Positions 53,801-64,000 of a stretch of DNA of 64,000 nucleotides are shown here, piece by piece; position 1 is the first letter of the stretch, and each line of letters starts with the position of its first letter. The notes beneath the pieces were generated by a model, which saw only the letters and a program-made list of their open reading frames with translations, was not told the DNA's origin and did no database searches. The position numbers and the translations under genes are program-made. Source of the DNA: Cepaea nemoralis (Eukaryota > Mollusca > Gastropoda > Stylommatophora > Helicidae). Location: assembly GCA_014155875.1 (NCBI GenBank), contig JACEFZ010015095.1, forward strand, positions 434,001 to 498,000, read 5' to 3'.

Positions 53801-56701
53801 TGTGTGTCATGTTCTAGTGTCATTAGCCTCTTCCAGCCAATCATTGCTAGTTACTCTGTCTTATAGTTGTGTGTCATGTTCTAGTGTCATTAGCCTCTTC
53901 CAGCCAATCATTGCTAGTTACTCTGTCTTATAGTTGTGTGTCATGTTCTAGTGTCATTAGCCTCTTCCAGACAATCATTGCTAGTTACTCTGTCTTATAG
54001 TTGTGTGTCATGTTCTAGTGTCAATTAGCCTCTTCCAGGCAATCATTGCTAGTTACTCTGTCTTATAGTTGTGTGTCATGTTCTAGTGTCATTAGCCTCT
54101 TCCAGACAATCATTGCTAGTTACTCTGTCTTATAGTTGTGTGTCATGTTCTAGTGTCATTAGCCTCTTCCAGGCAATCATTGCTAGTTACTCTGTCTTAT
54201 AGTTGTGTGTCATGTTCTAGTGTCATTAGCCTCTTCCAGGCAATCATTGCTAGTTACTCTGTCTTATAGTTGTGTGTCATGTTCTAGTGTCAATAGCCTC
54301 TTCCAGGCAATCATTGCTAGTTACTCTGTCTTATAGTTGTGTGTCATGTTCTAGTGTCATTAGCCTCTTCCAGGCAATCATTGCTAGTTACTCTGTCTTA
54401 TAGTTGTGTGTCATGTTCTAGTGTCAATAGCCTCTTCCAGGCAATCATTGCTAGTTACTCTGTCTTATAGTTGTGTGTCATGTTCTAGTGTCAGTATCCT
54501 CTTCCAGGCAATCATTGCTAGTTACTCTGTCTTATAGTTGTGTGTCATGTTCTAGTGTCATTAGCCTCTTCCAGACAATCATTGCTAGTGACTCTGTCTT
54601 ATAAGTTGTGTGTCATGTTCTAGTGTCAATTAGCCTCTTCCAGGCAATCATTGCTAGTTACTCTGTCTTATAGTTGTGTGTCATGTTCTAGTGTCATTAG
54701 CCTCTTCAGGCAATCATTGCTAGTTACTCTGTCTTATAGTTGTGTGTCATGTTCTAGTGTCATTAGCCTCTTCCAGCCAATCATTGCTAGTTACTCTGTC
54801 TTATAGTTGTGTGTCATGTTCTAGTGTCAATTAGCCTCTTCCAGCCAATCATTGCTAGTTACTCTGTCTTATAGTTGTGTGTCATGTTCTAGTGTCATTA
54901 GCCTCTTCCAGACAATCATTGCTAGTTACTCTGTCTTATAGTTGTGTGTCATGTTCTAGTGTCATTAGCCTCTTCCAGGCAATCATTGCTAGTTACTCTG
55001 TCTTATAGTTGTGTGTCATGTTCTAGTGTCATTAGCCTCTTCCAGACAATCATTGCTAGTTACTCTTTATAAGTTGTGTGTCATGTTCTAGTGTCATTAG
55101 CCTCTTCCAGGCAAGTCATTGCTAGTGACTACTGTCTTATAAGTTGTGTGTCATGTTCTAGTGTCAGTAGCCTCTTCCAGGCAATCATTGCTAGTTACTC
55201 TGTATTATAAGTTGTGTGTCATGTTCTAGTGTCAATAGCCTCTTCCAGGCAATCATTGCTAGTTACTCTGTCTTATAAGTTGTGTCATGTTCTAGTGTCA
55301 TAGACTCTTCCAGACAGTCATTGCTAGTTGCTCTGTCTTATAGTTGTGTGTCATGTTCTAGTGTCATTAGCCTCTTCCAGGCAATCATTGCTAGTGACTC
55401 TGTCTTATAAGTTGTGTGTCATGTTCTAGTGTCATTAGCCTCTTCCAGACAATCATTGCTAGTGTACTCTGTCTTATAGTTGTGTGTCATGTTCTAGTGT
55501 CAATAGCCTCTTCCCAGGCAATCATTGCTAGTTACTCTGTCTTATAGTTGTGTGTCATGTTCTAGTGTCAGTAGCCTCTTCCAGGCAATCATTGCTAGTT
55601 ACTCTGTCTTATAGTTGTGTGTCAGGTTCTAGTGTCATAGCCTCTTCCAGGCAATCATTGCTAGTGACTACTGTCTTATAAGTTGTGTGTCATGTTCTAG
55701 TGTCAGTATCCTCTTCCAGGCAATCATTGCTAGTTACTCTGTATTATAGTTGTGTGTCATGTTCTAGTGTCAATAGCCTCTTCCAGGCAATCATTGCTAG
55801 TTACTCTGTCTTATAGTTGTGTCATGTTCTAGTGTCAATAGACTCTTCCAGACAGTCATTGCTAGTTACTCTGTCTTATAATTGTGTGTCATGTTCTAGT
55901 GTCATTAGCCTCTTCCAGGCAATCATTGCTAGTGACTCTGTCTTATAATTGTGTGTCATGGTCTAGTGTCAATAGCCTCTTCCAGACAATCATTGCTAGT
56001 GTCTCTGTCTTATAGTTGTGTGTCATGTTCTAGTGTCAATAGCCTCTTCAAGGCAATCATTGCTAGTTACTCTGTCTTATAATTGTGTGTCATGTTCTAG
56101 TGTCATAGTGTCATTAGCCTCTTCCAGGCAATCATTGCTAGTTACTCTGTCTTATAATTGTGTGTCTTGTTCTAGTGTCAATAGCCTCTTCCAGGCAATC
56201 ATTGCTAGTGTCTCTGTCTTATAGTTGAGTGTCATATTCTAGTGTCAATAGCCTCTTCCAGGCAATCATTGCTAGTTACTCTGTCTTATAATTGTGTGTC
56301 TTGTTCTAGTGTCAATAGCCACTTCCAGGCAATCATTGCTAGTTACTCTGTCTTATAATTGTGTGTCTTGTTCTAGTGTCAATAGCCTCTTCCATGCAAT
56401 CATTGCTAGTTACTGTGTATTATAATTGTGTGTCATGTTCTAGTGTCAATAGCCTCTTCCAGGCAATCATTGCTAGTTACTCTGTCTTATAATTGTGTGT
56501 CATGTTCTAGTGTCATTAGCCTCTTCCAGACAATCATTGCTAGTGTCTCTGTCTTATAATTGTGTGTCATGTTCTAGTGTCAATAGCCTCTTCCAGACAA
56601 TCATTGCTAGTTACTCTGTCTTATAATTGTGTGTCATGTTCTAGTGTCATTAGCCTCTTCCAGGCAATCATTGCTAGTGACTCTTTATAATTGTGTGTCA
56701 T
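50836..56701 (+). repeat. 67-bp satellite array downstream of gene 2
   Basis: Roughly 87 head-to-tail copies of a 67-bp unit (tcttatagttgtgtgtcatg, then ttctagtgtcattagcctct, then tccaggcaatcattgctagt). The array starts about 50 bases after the gene 2 stop. Main variants are ccagg/ccaga/ccagc and catta/caata/caatta. Units at about 50.9-53.2 kb are near-identical. From about 53.3 kb rightward, indels (tagtgtactc, tataagttg, tataattg) accumulate. An LTR element interrupts it at 56702, and it ends after 63434-63685. Confidence 0.96.
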
Positions 56702-57471
56702 TGTCACACGTTCTTGATGATAATATCACGAAGTTCTTACGATGACATGTTCATGATATTGTTGTGTGATGGTCGTTGTCTAGGTAACGATACTCATGGT
56801 GTGTCAATGGAGATATCTAACTGTCTTGCAATATAACTCACCCCCGCAGTGCATATTCACCAGTCATTAAACAAGATTCAGTTGGCGCACATAATCCTTT
56901 ATTACAGAAATAACACAGACTCACGGAACATATGTATATATCCAGAAACAATGTAATCCATAGACTATAAATATCCTCCTCACAATTTAACCAGCACACA
57001 TCAATGCCTTCTCAAGCCTGCTTCATATCAAAATCCACAAGACAGGTCATCCAGCTACTATCCACGGCTGGATCTCCTACAATACAACCCACACATTGGG
57101 TCTGGGCCACTGCTCAACTATGCAACCCACTCTGGGTTTAGGCCCTCACTCACTATAGAACCCACTCTGGTTCAGGCCTGTCTTCACAACTAGGAGAACA
57201 ACACAACACGGAGATCTCTAACTCCGCTTCTCCTTAGAATACCGACCAGTTCGGCATCTACACATTGACTGTCCTGAAGTCCCTTGACTTCACACAAAAC
57301 TAGACTGTCCTTCCCCCATCCCCTGGGGTCCACACTCACCCTTCCCATTATTTCTCAGGACTGGCTGTTTTCTCATAGCCAGGTCAGTCACTTTACTGTC
57401 TCCCACTTTCATCTCCATTCTTTCTCATGCCCGGTCACTCACCTCAATGTCACTGACCCAGGCTTATGTCA
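56702..57471 (-). repeat. Long terminal repeat (3' LTR of minus-strand element)
   Basis: Ends read TGACATAAGCC and CGTGTGACA on the minus strand, giving canonical TG...CA termini. An AATAAA signal lies at 56898-56903 on the minus strand. Plus-strand frame 57284-57520 exists in both LTRs and is an LTR artefact. Confidence 0.92.
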
Positions 57472-57484
57472 TCACCCCCCTCTT
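57472..57484 (-). promoter_or_regulatory. Polypurine tract
   Basis: The minus strand reads aagaggggggtga directly before the 3' LTR, the expected position of the plus-strand primer. Confidence 0.7.
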
Positions 57485-57777
57485 AAAAGAAAACTTCGTT
57501 TTCAAATATTGGGAGACTAAAACTTACTAAACATGTGACTCAGACATATTGCCTGGGTAGCCCTAAGTATGGCTCCACCTCACTTCAGCTACCACCCTAA
57601 ATAATACATCAAATGCTCATAGTACACTCCCATATTCCCCACACATAAATACAAACAACTTTGAATCTTGTGTATCAATGCATGAACTAATACATCACAT
57701 AATAATAATAATACATCATAGAAAAGCATTATACTTAAGTACCCACAGGTCTCTTACTACTTCACGACCCCACAATA
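57485..57777. other. Non-coding stretch inside the LTR element
   Basis: About 300 bases between the protease frame stop and the polypurine tract. AT-rich; nothing recognised. Confidence 0.5.
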
Positions 57778-59070
57778 CTATTTGTGTACCGACCCTATAT
57801 CAGGTGGTTCTGTTCTTGCATTAACCCTCCTCTGATTCCTGTCGATGCTGTGTCTACCTTTCATGTACCCATGACTCATGGTACCTCTACAATTACAACA
57901 TCTGTTTGCTATCCCTAGCCCTGGGTCAGTAATGTCGCGAACACTCTTTTGACCTGACTCAACTTTCCTATCTGCATATTGCACCGTTACACTTGAGTCT
58001 CTGTTTAGTCTGAACTCTTTATTCAATCTTGGCCCATATATCTGGCACCTTGCTTTCTGCTGCATACGCCTTATGCCTATGTGCCCTGCACATGCCCTAT
58101 CCTGAGCTGTTCTAGTATATCGGTCTCTATGTGCTAAAGGTACTGCTCCTTGCACATGTGCAGTTCCACTATCTGAAAACCTGCGAGTGAGAACCTTGTT
58201 CTTCCTCTCGAAGCACCATCTACCTTTCTTTGACTGCCTATGTTCTACTCTCCTACACCCTTGGAAACATTTGTTCAGAGTAGTATCTTGTCTCTGGGAG
58301 TCACTAGCACTATATTTGGGATCCATTCTCATCTGCTCAGCTGTACTATCCTTGTCCTGAGTTCCTGTGTCTACTTCAAGTGCCTCTTCTACCTCAGCTA
58401 TACTCTCTAATTTAGGTTCTCTTGTGGTAACTACCTCATTACTGCTTACACTATATTTTTGGTCCCAATAAACTACTTCCTCTTCTGTACAATCTTTAAC
58501 TCCTATAACATTTCCTATGATCAAATCAGCCACTGGTGAGTCCAAGACACACGCTGTCACTCTTCCAGTGATATATGGTGTTTTTACTGTTATTATGGCT
58601 AATGGGTAGAACTCTACTGTGCCGTTGAATGTTATGCATCTAATCTTTTTCCCTGTATAATCCGAGGGATCTATTAAACTTCTCCTCACTCCGATAGACG
58701 TACATCCGGAATCCCTAATTGTTAACGCTGGTCTATCATTGACAAATCCCTGATGCAGCTTCAAACTGCCTCCTTCATGTACTGCTGATCCTGCTTTAAC
58801 TGTATGACCACATATTAGGACTGGCTGACTGTCTTTTTCAAAAAGAGGTTTGCAACCACTACAATCTTCATTGTTCAGCGTCTCAATTACTTGTGCTGCA
58901 TTTGAGTGCTCTGTTTCTCTCATCCTACATTGATGGCTGATATGCCCCTTCCTTCCACATTTGAAACAGATGATCTCCTTCCTTGCGTTACTTGTTGGCT
59001 CACTGGCTGGCTTGCAGGTCACACTCCGCTGCCTTGTGTCTCCAGCTCCCACAATTCCAACATCCGGCAT
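57778..59070 (-). CDS. Retroelement protease frame with integrase-like remnant
   Basis: 430 codons, overlapping the end of gag by 71 bases in the +1 frame. Residues 35-48 form a second CCHC knuckle (C-x2-C-x4-H-x4-C). Residues about 114-190 form an aspartic protease: DSGCTS at 120-125 is the active-site triad (DSG variant), and ADLIIGN at 181-187 is the C-terminal hydrophobic-G motif. From about 285 the text RRFSDSGTAHVQ, PLAHRDR and CAGHIGIRRMQQKARCQIYG resembles the region entering the integrase HHCC domain, though cysteines expected later are lost. RT and RNase H, normally in between, are absent, implying an internal deletion. The ATG at 59070 is probably not used; translation would come from gag by frameshift. 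Confidence 0.75.
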   Translation of the reverse strand: MPDVGIVGAGDTRQRSVTCKPASEPTSNARKEIICFKCGRKGHISHQCRMRETEHSNAAQVIETLNNEDCSGCKPLFEKDSQPVLICGHTVKAGSAVHEGGSLKLHQGFVNDRPALTIRDSGCTSIGVRRSLIDPSDYTGKKIRCITFNGTVEFYPLAIITVKTPYITGRVTACVLDSPVADLIIGNVIGVKDCTEEEVVYWDQKYSVSSNEVVTTREPKLESIAEVEEALEVDTGTQDKDSTAEQMRMDPKYSASDSQRQDTTLNKCFQGCRRVEHRQSKKGRWCFERKNKVLTRRFSDSGTAHVQGAVPLAHRDRYTRTAQDRACAGHIGIRRMQQKARCQIYGPRLNKEFRLNRDSSVTVQYADRKVESGQKSVRDITDPGLGIANRCCNCRGTMSHGYMKGRHSIDRNQRRVNARTEPPDIGSVHK

Positions 59071-60274
59071 AATTTGGACGTCTCTGGAAGTTCCCTCTTC
59101 TATATGGGTACCGTCCTACTCTACCAACATTGTTTCCTCGGAAACCATTATCTTGAAGTTCTTGCTGCTCACCTTTCTGTGCTGAATCCACACTTTTCGC
59201 CCTTGGTCTAATGACTGGATTCTGGTCCTGTTTAGTGTACGCTGCACAGACTATTTCCTCACTCATTAGTTTCCCAATAGATACGTTAGGATGTGCAGTC
59301 ATGTAGTTTTGCCCTAACTGAGACATTGTGTCTATGTCCTTTGGCTTCCGTTCCTCAAAGAACGCCACTAAATTAGAATTGCATGCAGATACTACCTTGT
59401 CTCTTAACATTAGATCTACTAATTTATTAAAATCTTTCCCTACTTCTGCAAGCTCCATCCATTTGTTAAATGCATTCTTTACAGTGTTAACAAAGTCTGT
59501 GAAATCTTGATTTGTTCCTGGCACTAACTGTCTAAACTTTGTTCTATATCCATGTTCAGTTAGTTGGAACTTTGTCAGCAAACGTTGACGTAAGATAGTA
59601 TAGTTGTTTCTTTCTTCTACAGGTAAATTGAACATGGTGTCTAGTGCCTTGCCCGTAAGAAATTCGCCAAGTCGCATCGCATACTCTTTCTCTGGAATAC
59701 CTAACGCTTTGGCTGATGCCTCGAACCTGGCCAAATAATTTTCAAGTTGGTCCCGGTCTGTAAAATATGGCAGTTTTAATCTCTGTGACGACTGCGGCGG
59801 TCTTCTGCTTTCCTCACTTTGACCTTTTGATGATATTTCTAATTTTCTGAGAGCAATTTCAGCTTCCATCTTAATCTTCTCTTTCTCAATTTCCATTTTC
59901 ATTTGTGTCTCTTCCTGTAGACGCTTGTTTTCTATTTCAGCTAACTTTACTTGTGTCTCTTTCTCTTCCTGTAGACGCTTGTTTTCCATTTCAGCTAGTT
60001 TTACTTGTGTCTCTTTCTCTTCCTGTAGACGCTTGTTTTCCATTTCAGCTAGTTTTACTTGTGTCTCTTTCTCTTCCTGTAGACGCTTGTTTTCCATTTC
60101 AGCTAGTTTTACTTGTGTCTCTTTCTCTTCCTGTAGACGCTTTGCCTCGCGTTCATTATGCCTCTCCTCTCTTTCCGTCTGTTTTTGTTCTTTTGCTTCT
60201 GCATACTCCTGTAACTCTTTACCTTTCAGGCCTATTCGTTCACCTGCTTCAATATATTCCATTAAAGTAGGCAT
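59000..60274 (-). CDS. gag: Retroelement Gag protein
   Basis: 424 aa, structural capsid/nucleocapsid precursor. Residues about 30-150 are a highly charged coiled coil containing four near-identical 18-residue repeats (KRLQEEKETQVKLAEMEN) plus a partial fifth. Residues about 165-300 look like a retrotransposon capsid (YFTDRDQLENYLARFEASAK, GEFLTGKALDTMFNL), similar in layout to SCAN/gypsy Gag. Residues 405-418 form a CCHC knuckle (CWNCGSWRHKAAEC) six residues before the TGA stop. The start at 60274 has a plain context, but it is the first in-frame ATG after the leader. Confidence 0.85.
   Translation of the reverse strand: MPTLMEYIEAGERIGLKGKELQEYAEAKEQKQTEREERHNEREAKRLQEEKETQVKLAEMENKRLQEEKETQVKLAEMENKRLQEEKETQVKLAEMENKRLQEEKETQVKLAEIENKRLQEETQMKMEIEKEKIKMEAEIALRKLEISSKGQSEESRRPPQSSQRLKLPYFTDRDQLENYLARFEASAKALGIPEKEYAMRLGEFLTGKALDTMFNLPVEERNNYTILRQRLLTKFQLTEHGYRTKFRQLVPGTNQDFTDFVNTVKNAFNKWMELAEVGKDFNKLVDLMLRDKVVSACNSNLVAFFEERKPKDIDTMSQLGQNYMTAHPNVSIGKLMSEEIVCAAYTKQDQNPVIRPRAKSVDSAQKGEQQELQDNGFRGNNVGRVGRYPYRRGNFQRRPNYAGCWNCGSWRHKAAECDLQASQ
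59905..60155 (-). repeat. 54-bp tandem repeats coding the Gag coiled coil
   Basis: Four copies of a 54-bp unit containing cttcctgtagacgcttgttt on the plus strand. The period is in frame (18 codons), so copy number can change without breaking Gag. Confidence 0.9.
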
Positions 60275-62640
60275 ATTGTACTTGTGGACACGTTGCTGTC
60301 AATCAGCCAACTATAAATGTACAGACTCTGCTGCTAGTCTGTGTCACTTCCCTACGTACGCCAGCACTCCCTGTGTACGTAAATTCGTAGTGCTAAAATA
60401 TCACTCTGTACTCACCCAGTCACTCTATAAGCACTAGGTAGTGAGGGGGGAAGTATCACCTATACTCCCTCGTATATATATCTATGACCACAAGTTCATA
60501 AAGTCCCTGGAAATATTGTTAAACATACATATAAATACATATACAAACAAATGGATGATAACACTAAGTGATGACTATCCAACGCTAGACTTCACAAGCT
60601 GAGTACACGGAGACGATGATCACACAGAAATAAACCACAGTAACACCCACAAGCTTGTGTAGGGACATCCACATTGCGCGTAATATATAAATATAGACTG
60701 ACAAAGACCACTAGACAGTAGAAATGACGAAAGATCACAATAATAACATATATCCGACCACAACAAATATCATATGTAAATATAACGAAAAGAAAGAAAG
60801 AGAAGGAAAAAAAAATATAGCATAAAAATATACAGAAATCTGACGTCAGACAACTCGGCTCTCGATATTGGTTAGGACTATTCCAATGCCACTGCATGAC
60901 ACGTTAACTCATTAACGTTTTCCTTACAAAAATATCGTTAGCACCAGAAAGAAAAATAAATTTTTGTGCTGTATCCCGACTCTCGAGAAACACCCCAAAA
61001 ATCCCCTACACCTGACAAACACCGGACCACATACAAGTAATAGCTTAACAACCGAAAACAATATTTATAAGACAATGAGCAGCAAACAGAATGTCCAACT
61101 CGTTGGCCGATAAATATGTGCCCACTAATCCGTCGCCACAAGTTCTTTTTATTCAGTCACCAAAGTTTTTGCTCGCTTCAATAGTTATTCGCAAACCGCT
61201 GGGAATGTCTACGACACCAGATTCCAAAACGACTCTCTGAATTTCACGTTTAAATCACAAGTTCCAACTGTCGACCAAGCTGAAGATGATAGTGATTATC
61301 CAACATGTTCTGCTTCGACACAGTCCGTAACGTTATTTACTTTCTCTGTGCGTGGTGACCCCAACGTAATAACCAAAATGTTCTTTTTAGCTTAGTTGCT
61401 GAGATGGTTCTATTTGTATCCTATATGTTGTAGATTCACCAAGAGAAAAGACCAAAATGATGGCAGGAAATGTTCAACCTTTTAATTTTTTACAGTCAGT
61501 TCTTTTTTTTTTCAACTGTATGCAACTATGTTCGCGGAGATGCCACGTCACCAATCGTTGACAAAATGTTTGCTGATTATAAGGTAATGAACACAAAGAG
61601 CTTTTAACAAAGACGAGCATAAAGTCTTGTTTCACACAAAAACAGCTTGTTTATCCAGTTCCACTATGGAACATCTCAGTAGCTTTCCACTGTCCCCAGC
61701 CTTGACCTTGCCGGACACCTCAAGTCAGTACCTCAGTCTTCTTTGTCATAATAATCCACACTGACTGTCCGTAAAATGACCGGACACTTTTCCGTCATAC
61801 CAAAAAAAAAACTTAGCACCCAACCTCTCAGCCCCGCCCGGCTGCTCTGGTAACTCCGTGGAAAATACACTTTACACCATTAACCCGCCCCAACTCTGGC
61901 GGTATGGTTCTTTCCACCCACTTTTGTCAACCCTCCCGGTGATTCAGAAATGTCAATTTTCTCAGTGTATTCTACACATTCATTAACTCTCCCCTTCCCG
62001 GGAGTTCAATGTTCTCGTAAACAGCGCTGAACCGAATTGTCCGTGGAGACTCACAATTTCCACCTGCACTGTCTCTTAACTCCGCCTCATCTTTTAACGG
62101 CGTCGACAAATCTTGACCAGTCAAAAATCGACCACACGGTGCATTCCCTCACCACACACACCTGTCAAATATCTTTGGTTCCCAATCCTGTCATTATCAC
62201 CGCCAGCGATGTCCTACACACACACACGCTGCCCTCGCCACTCTGGATTCAACACTGGTCTTTCATTGCCGCGTCTGCTAGTTTCAGCACTACTGCCTGG
62301 TATCAAATTTACCGTAATTGACTCTCCCGGTTAGTCTGTATGGCGTGTCTTTATCACCGACAGCGATAATGTGCAGCCCGTCTTGCCGTGCATACTTTTG
62401 TGCTGCGTTAATTCTCTGACACCCCCACTTGCTTTAGCGATATGGTTGGTTCCAATTCACATGTAGTGGACTTGACGTGAACTGTCTGTAGCCAGTTCCC
62501 GCACGGAGAAAAACTCAGTGTTTATACGGTGGACACACTCCGCTGTCCACCCTCTCTCCGCGAAGAGCCCACAAATATCTCAGAATGACAACACTGTCTA
62601 TAATGTTCTTGATTAGACGTAGACCTCAGATACTCCTTAC
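60275..62640. other. Long leader of the LTR element
   Basis: About 2.4 kb between the 5' LTR and gag with no recognisable coding. This is unusually long for a gypsy-type leader and could contain acquired sequence. Poly-T and poly-A runs occur at about 61506 and 61803. Small frames at 60592-60897 and 62037-62334 have no motifs. Confidence 0.55.
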
Positions 62641-62643
62641 TAA

Positions 62644-62657
62644 GCGATGAGCTCCCA
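62644..62657 (-). promoter_or_regulatory. Candidate primer-binding site
   Basis: Three bases inside the 5' LTR the minus strand reads tgggagctcatcgc, starting with the TGG expected of a site complementary to a tRNA 3' CCA end. I cannot match it to a specific tRNA. Confidence 0.4.
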
Positions 62658-62660
62658 GAT

Positions 62661-63433
62661 TGTCACACGTTGTTCTTGATGATAATATCATGAAGTTCTT
62701 ACGATGACATGTTCATGATATTGTTGTGTGATGGTCGTTGTCTAGGTAACGATACTCATGGTGTGTCAATGGAGATATCTAACTGTCTTGCAATATAACT
62801 CACCCCCGCAGTGCATATTCACCAGTCATTAAACAAGATTCAGTTGGCGCACATAATCCTTTATTACAGAAATAACACAGACTCACGGAACATATGTATA
62901 TATCCAGAAACAATGTAATCCATAGACTATAAATATCCTCCTCACAATTTAACCAGCACACATCAATGCCTTCTCAAGCCTGCTTCATATCAAAATCCAC
63001 AAGACAGGTCATCCAGCTACTATCCACGGCTGGATCTCCTACAATACAACCCACACATTGGGTCGGGGCCACTGCTGAACTAAGCAACCCACTCTGGGTT
63101 TAGGCCCTCACTCACTATAGAACCCACTCTGGTTCAGGCCTGTCTTTACAACTAGGAGAACAACACAACACGGAGATCTCTAACTCCGCTTCTCCTTAGA
63201 ATACCGACCAGTTCGGCATCTACACATTGACTGTCCTGAAGTCCCTTGACTTCACACAAAACTAGACTGTCCTTCCCCCATCCCCTGGGGTCCACACTCA
63301 CCCTTCCCATTATTTCTCAGGACTGGCTGTTTTCTCATATTCAGGTCAGTCACTTTACTGTCTCCCACTTTCATCTCCATTCTTTCTCATGCCCGGTCAC
63401 TCACCTCAATGTCACTGACCCAGGCTTATGTCA
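62661..63433 (-). repeat. Long terminal repeat (5' LTR of minus-strand element)
   Basis: Copy of 56702-57471, differing by a 3-base insertion (cgttgttcttg for cgttcttg) and about eight substitutions (for example ctgggcc/cggggcc, catagcc/catattc). Confidence 0.92.
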
Positions 63434-63685
63434 GTCATGTTCTAGTGTCATTAGCCTCTTCCAGGTAATCATTGCTAGTGACTCTGTCTTATAGTTGTGT
63501 GTCATATTCTAGTGTCATTAGCCTCTTCCAGACAATCATTGCTATTTACTCTGTCTTATAATTGTGTCATGTTCTAGTGTCATTAGCCTCTTCCAGACAA
63601 TCATTGCTAGTTACTCTGTCTTATAATTGTGTGTCATGTTCTAGTGTCATTAGCCTCTTCCAGGCAATCATTGCTAGTTACTCTG
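63434..63685 (+). repeat. 67-bp satellite, final units right of the LTR element
   Basis: Nearly four diverged units. The last runs into ctggctgtccaaggtattcac, the counterpart of ctggccatccaagttattcac after the single unit beside gene 1. Confidence 0.9.
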
Positions 63686-64000
63686 GCTGTCCAAGGTATT
63701 CACAAATTTGTTGTGAGAGCCACATCTTCATTGCTTCCAGCCTGTTCCTAATTTGTTCAGTCATGTTCCATAATTTTCTGCCTTACAGTAAGACATGTTC
63801 TATATCACATTTTAGCACTCTTTTTCTGACATAAAATGATAGTGACTTAATACATGAGATACTTTTCATTTTCTGAAATGCAACTTTAACTTGACCTATA
63901 TTCTTCTCCTAATCTCTGTCACACATCTTCAATCTGGTGTTATAATTGTCTCTGGGTATTTAAGCTTATCAACATGGTTATGCCTTTTCCCTTCTGTTGT
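63686..64000 (+). other. 3' flank of zinc-finger gene 2 (paralogous empty site)
   Basis: Matches 11905-12238 joined to 13383-13413 in the gene 1 flank. It contains one atttaagctt near 63957 and no LINE-D, so it preserves the pre-insertion arrangement. Noncoding as far as I can see. Confidence 0.8.

Larger units (their letters stand above)
56702..63433 (-). mobile_element. Non-autonomous LTR retrotransposon (Gag-Pro, no RT)
   Basis: A 6.7-kb element in the 67-bp array, with LTRs at 56702-57471 and 62661-63433 and a 5-bp target duplication gtcat (56697-56701, 63434-63438). Coding is on the minus strand: 5' LTR on the right, a 2.4-kb leader, gag, a protease frame, then the 3' LTR. No reverse transcriptase, RNase H or integrase core is found; only a short integrase zinc-binding-like remnant remains in the protease frame. 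The two LTRs show about nine differences that I can see in some 770 bp, so insertion is fairly recent. The 5-bp duplication and two CCHC knuckles suggest a gypsy-like origin. Confidence 0.9.

Noticed and set aside
50836..56701. CRISPR array or coding repeats in the 67-bp array
   Set aside because: No spacers. The period is not a multiple of three, so frames break each unit. Small frames such as 56018-56224 are chance.
57284..57520. 78-codon frame, repeated at 63246-63494
   Set aside because: It lies inside the LTR on the strand opposite to gag, and is present twice only because LTRs are duplicated.

Overview
The window looks like repeat-rich animal nuclear DNA, probably from an invertebrate. 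I lean towards a mollusc or another lophotrochozoan, but only weakly. The evidence is a KRAB-less, ZAD-less C2H2 zinc-finger gene pair with identical HTGEKPY linkers, many RTE-like and RNase H-bearing LINEs, hAT relics, a Gag/Pro LTR element and long minisatellites. There are no bacterial operons, rRNA genes or CRISPR arrays. Almost every long ORF is transposon protein. The only host gene family supported is the zinc-finger pair. LINE families are named here LINE-A, -B, -C, -D, -E, -I and -Z for cross-reference.

Layout. 1-3.3 kb: LINE-B (minus) with a LINE-A copy nested in it. 3.3-10.36 kb: a 17-bp satellite interrupted by a hAT relic (4145-4930) and by a full-length, apparently intact LINE-I (5322-10195, 1283-aa ORF). 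10.4-14.5 kb: zinc-finger gene 1 (11 fingers) with its 3' flank, into which a LINE-D fragment and a SINE-like retroposon have inserted, then a decayed zinc-finger relic. 14.5-18.4 kb: a 42-bp minisatellite, a tRNA-headed SINE and short tandem repeats. 18.4-24 kb: LINE-Z fragment and a full-length but broken LINE-Z with a C-terminal zinc finger. 24-26.1 kb: AT-rich DNA. 26.1-32.2 kb: LINE-A copy, then a hAT transposase relic with a LINE-C nested in it. 32.2-36.25 kb: a 164-bp tandem array and related AT-rich repeat. 36.25-38.5 kb: LINE-I 3' fragment and LINE-E fragment. 38.5-40.4 kb: mostly unassigned. 40.4-48.3 kb: a mosaic of LINE-C, LINE-B, LINE-D and LINE-I pieces joined end to end. 48.4-64 kb: zinc-finger gene 2 (22 fingers), a roughly 5.9-kb array of a 67-bp unit, and an LTR element (56702-63433) inserted in that array.

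The two zinc-finger loci are paralogous segments. Both begin with 17-bp satellite followed by the same splice-acceptor-like sequence, and both end in the same 3' flank. Gene 2 differs by two extra five-finger blocks, one extra finger duplication and amplification of a unit that is single-copy beside gene 1. The uninterrupted flank at the window's right end acts as an empty site that dates and delimits the LINE-D insertion beside gene 1. Several insertions are supported by target-site duplications read directly from the sequence: LINE-A 10 bp, hAT 8 bp with one mismatch, LINE-D 10 bp, SINE-like 9 bp, LINE-Z 11 bp, LINE-I fragment 13 bp, LTR element 5 bp.
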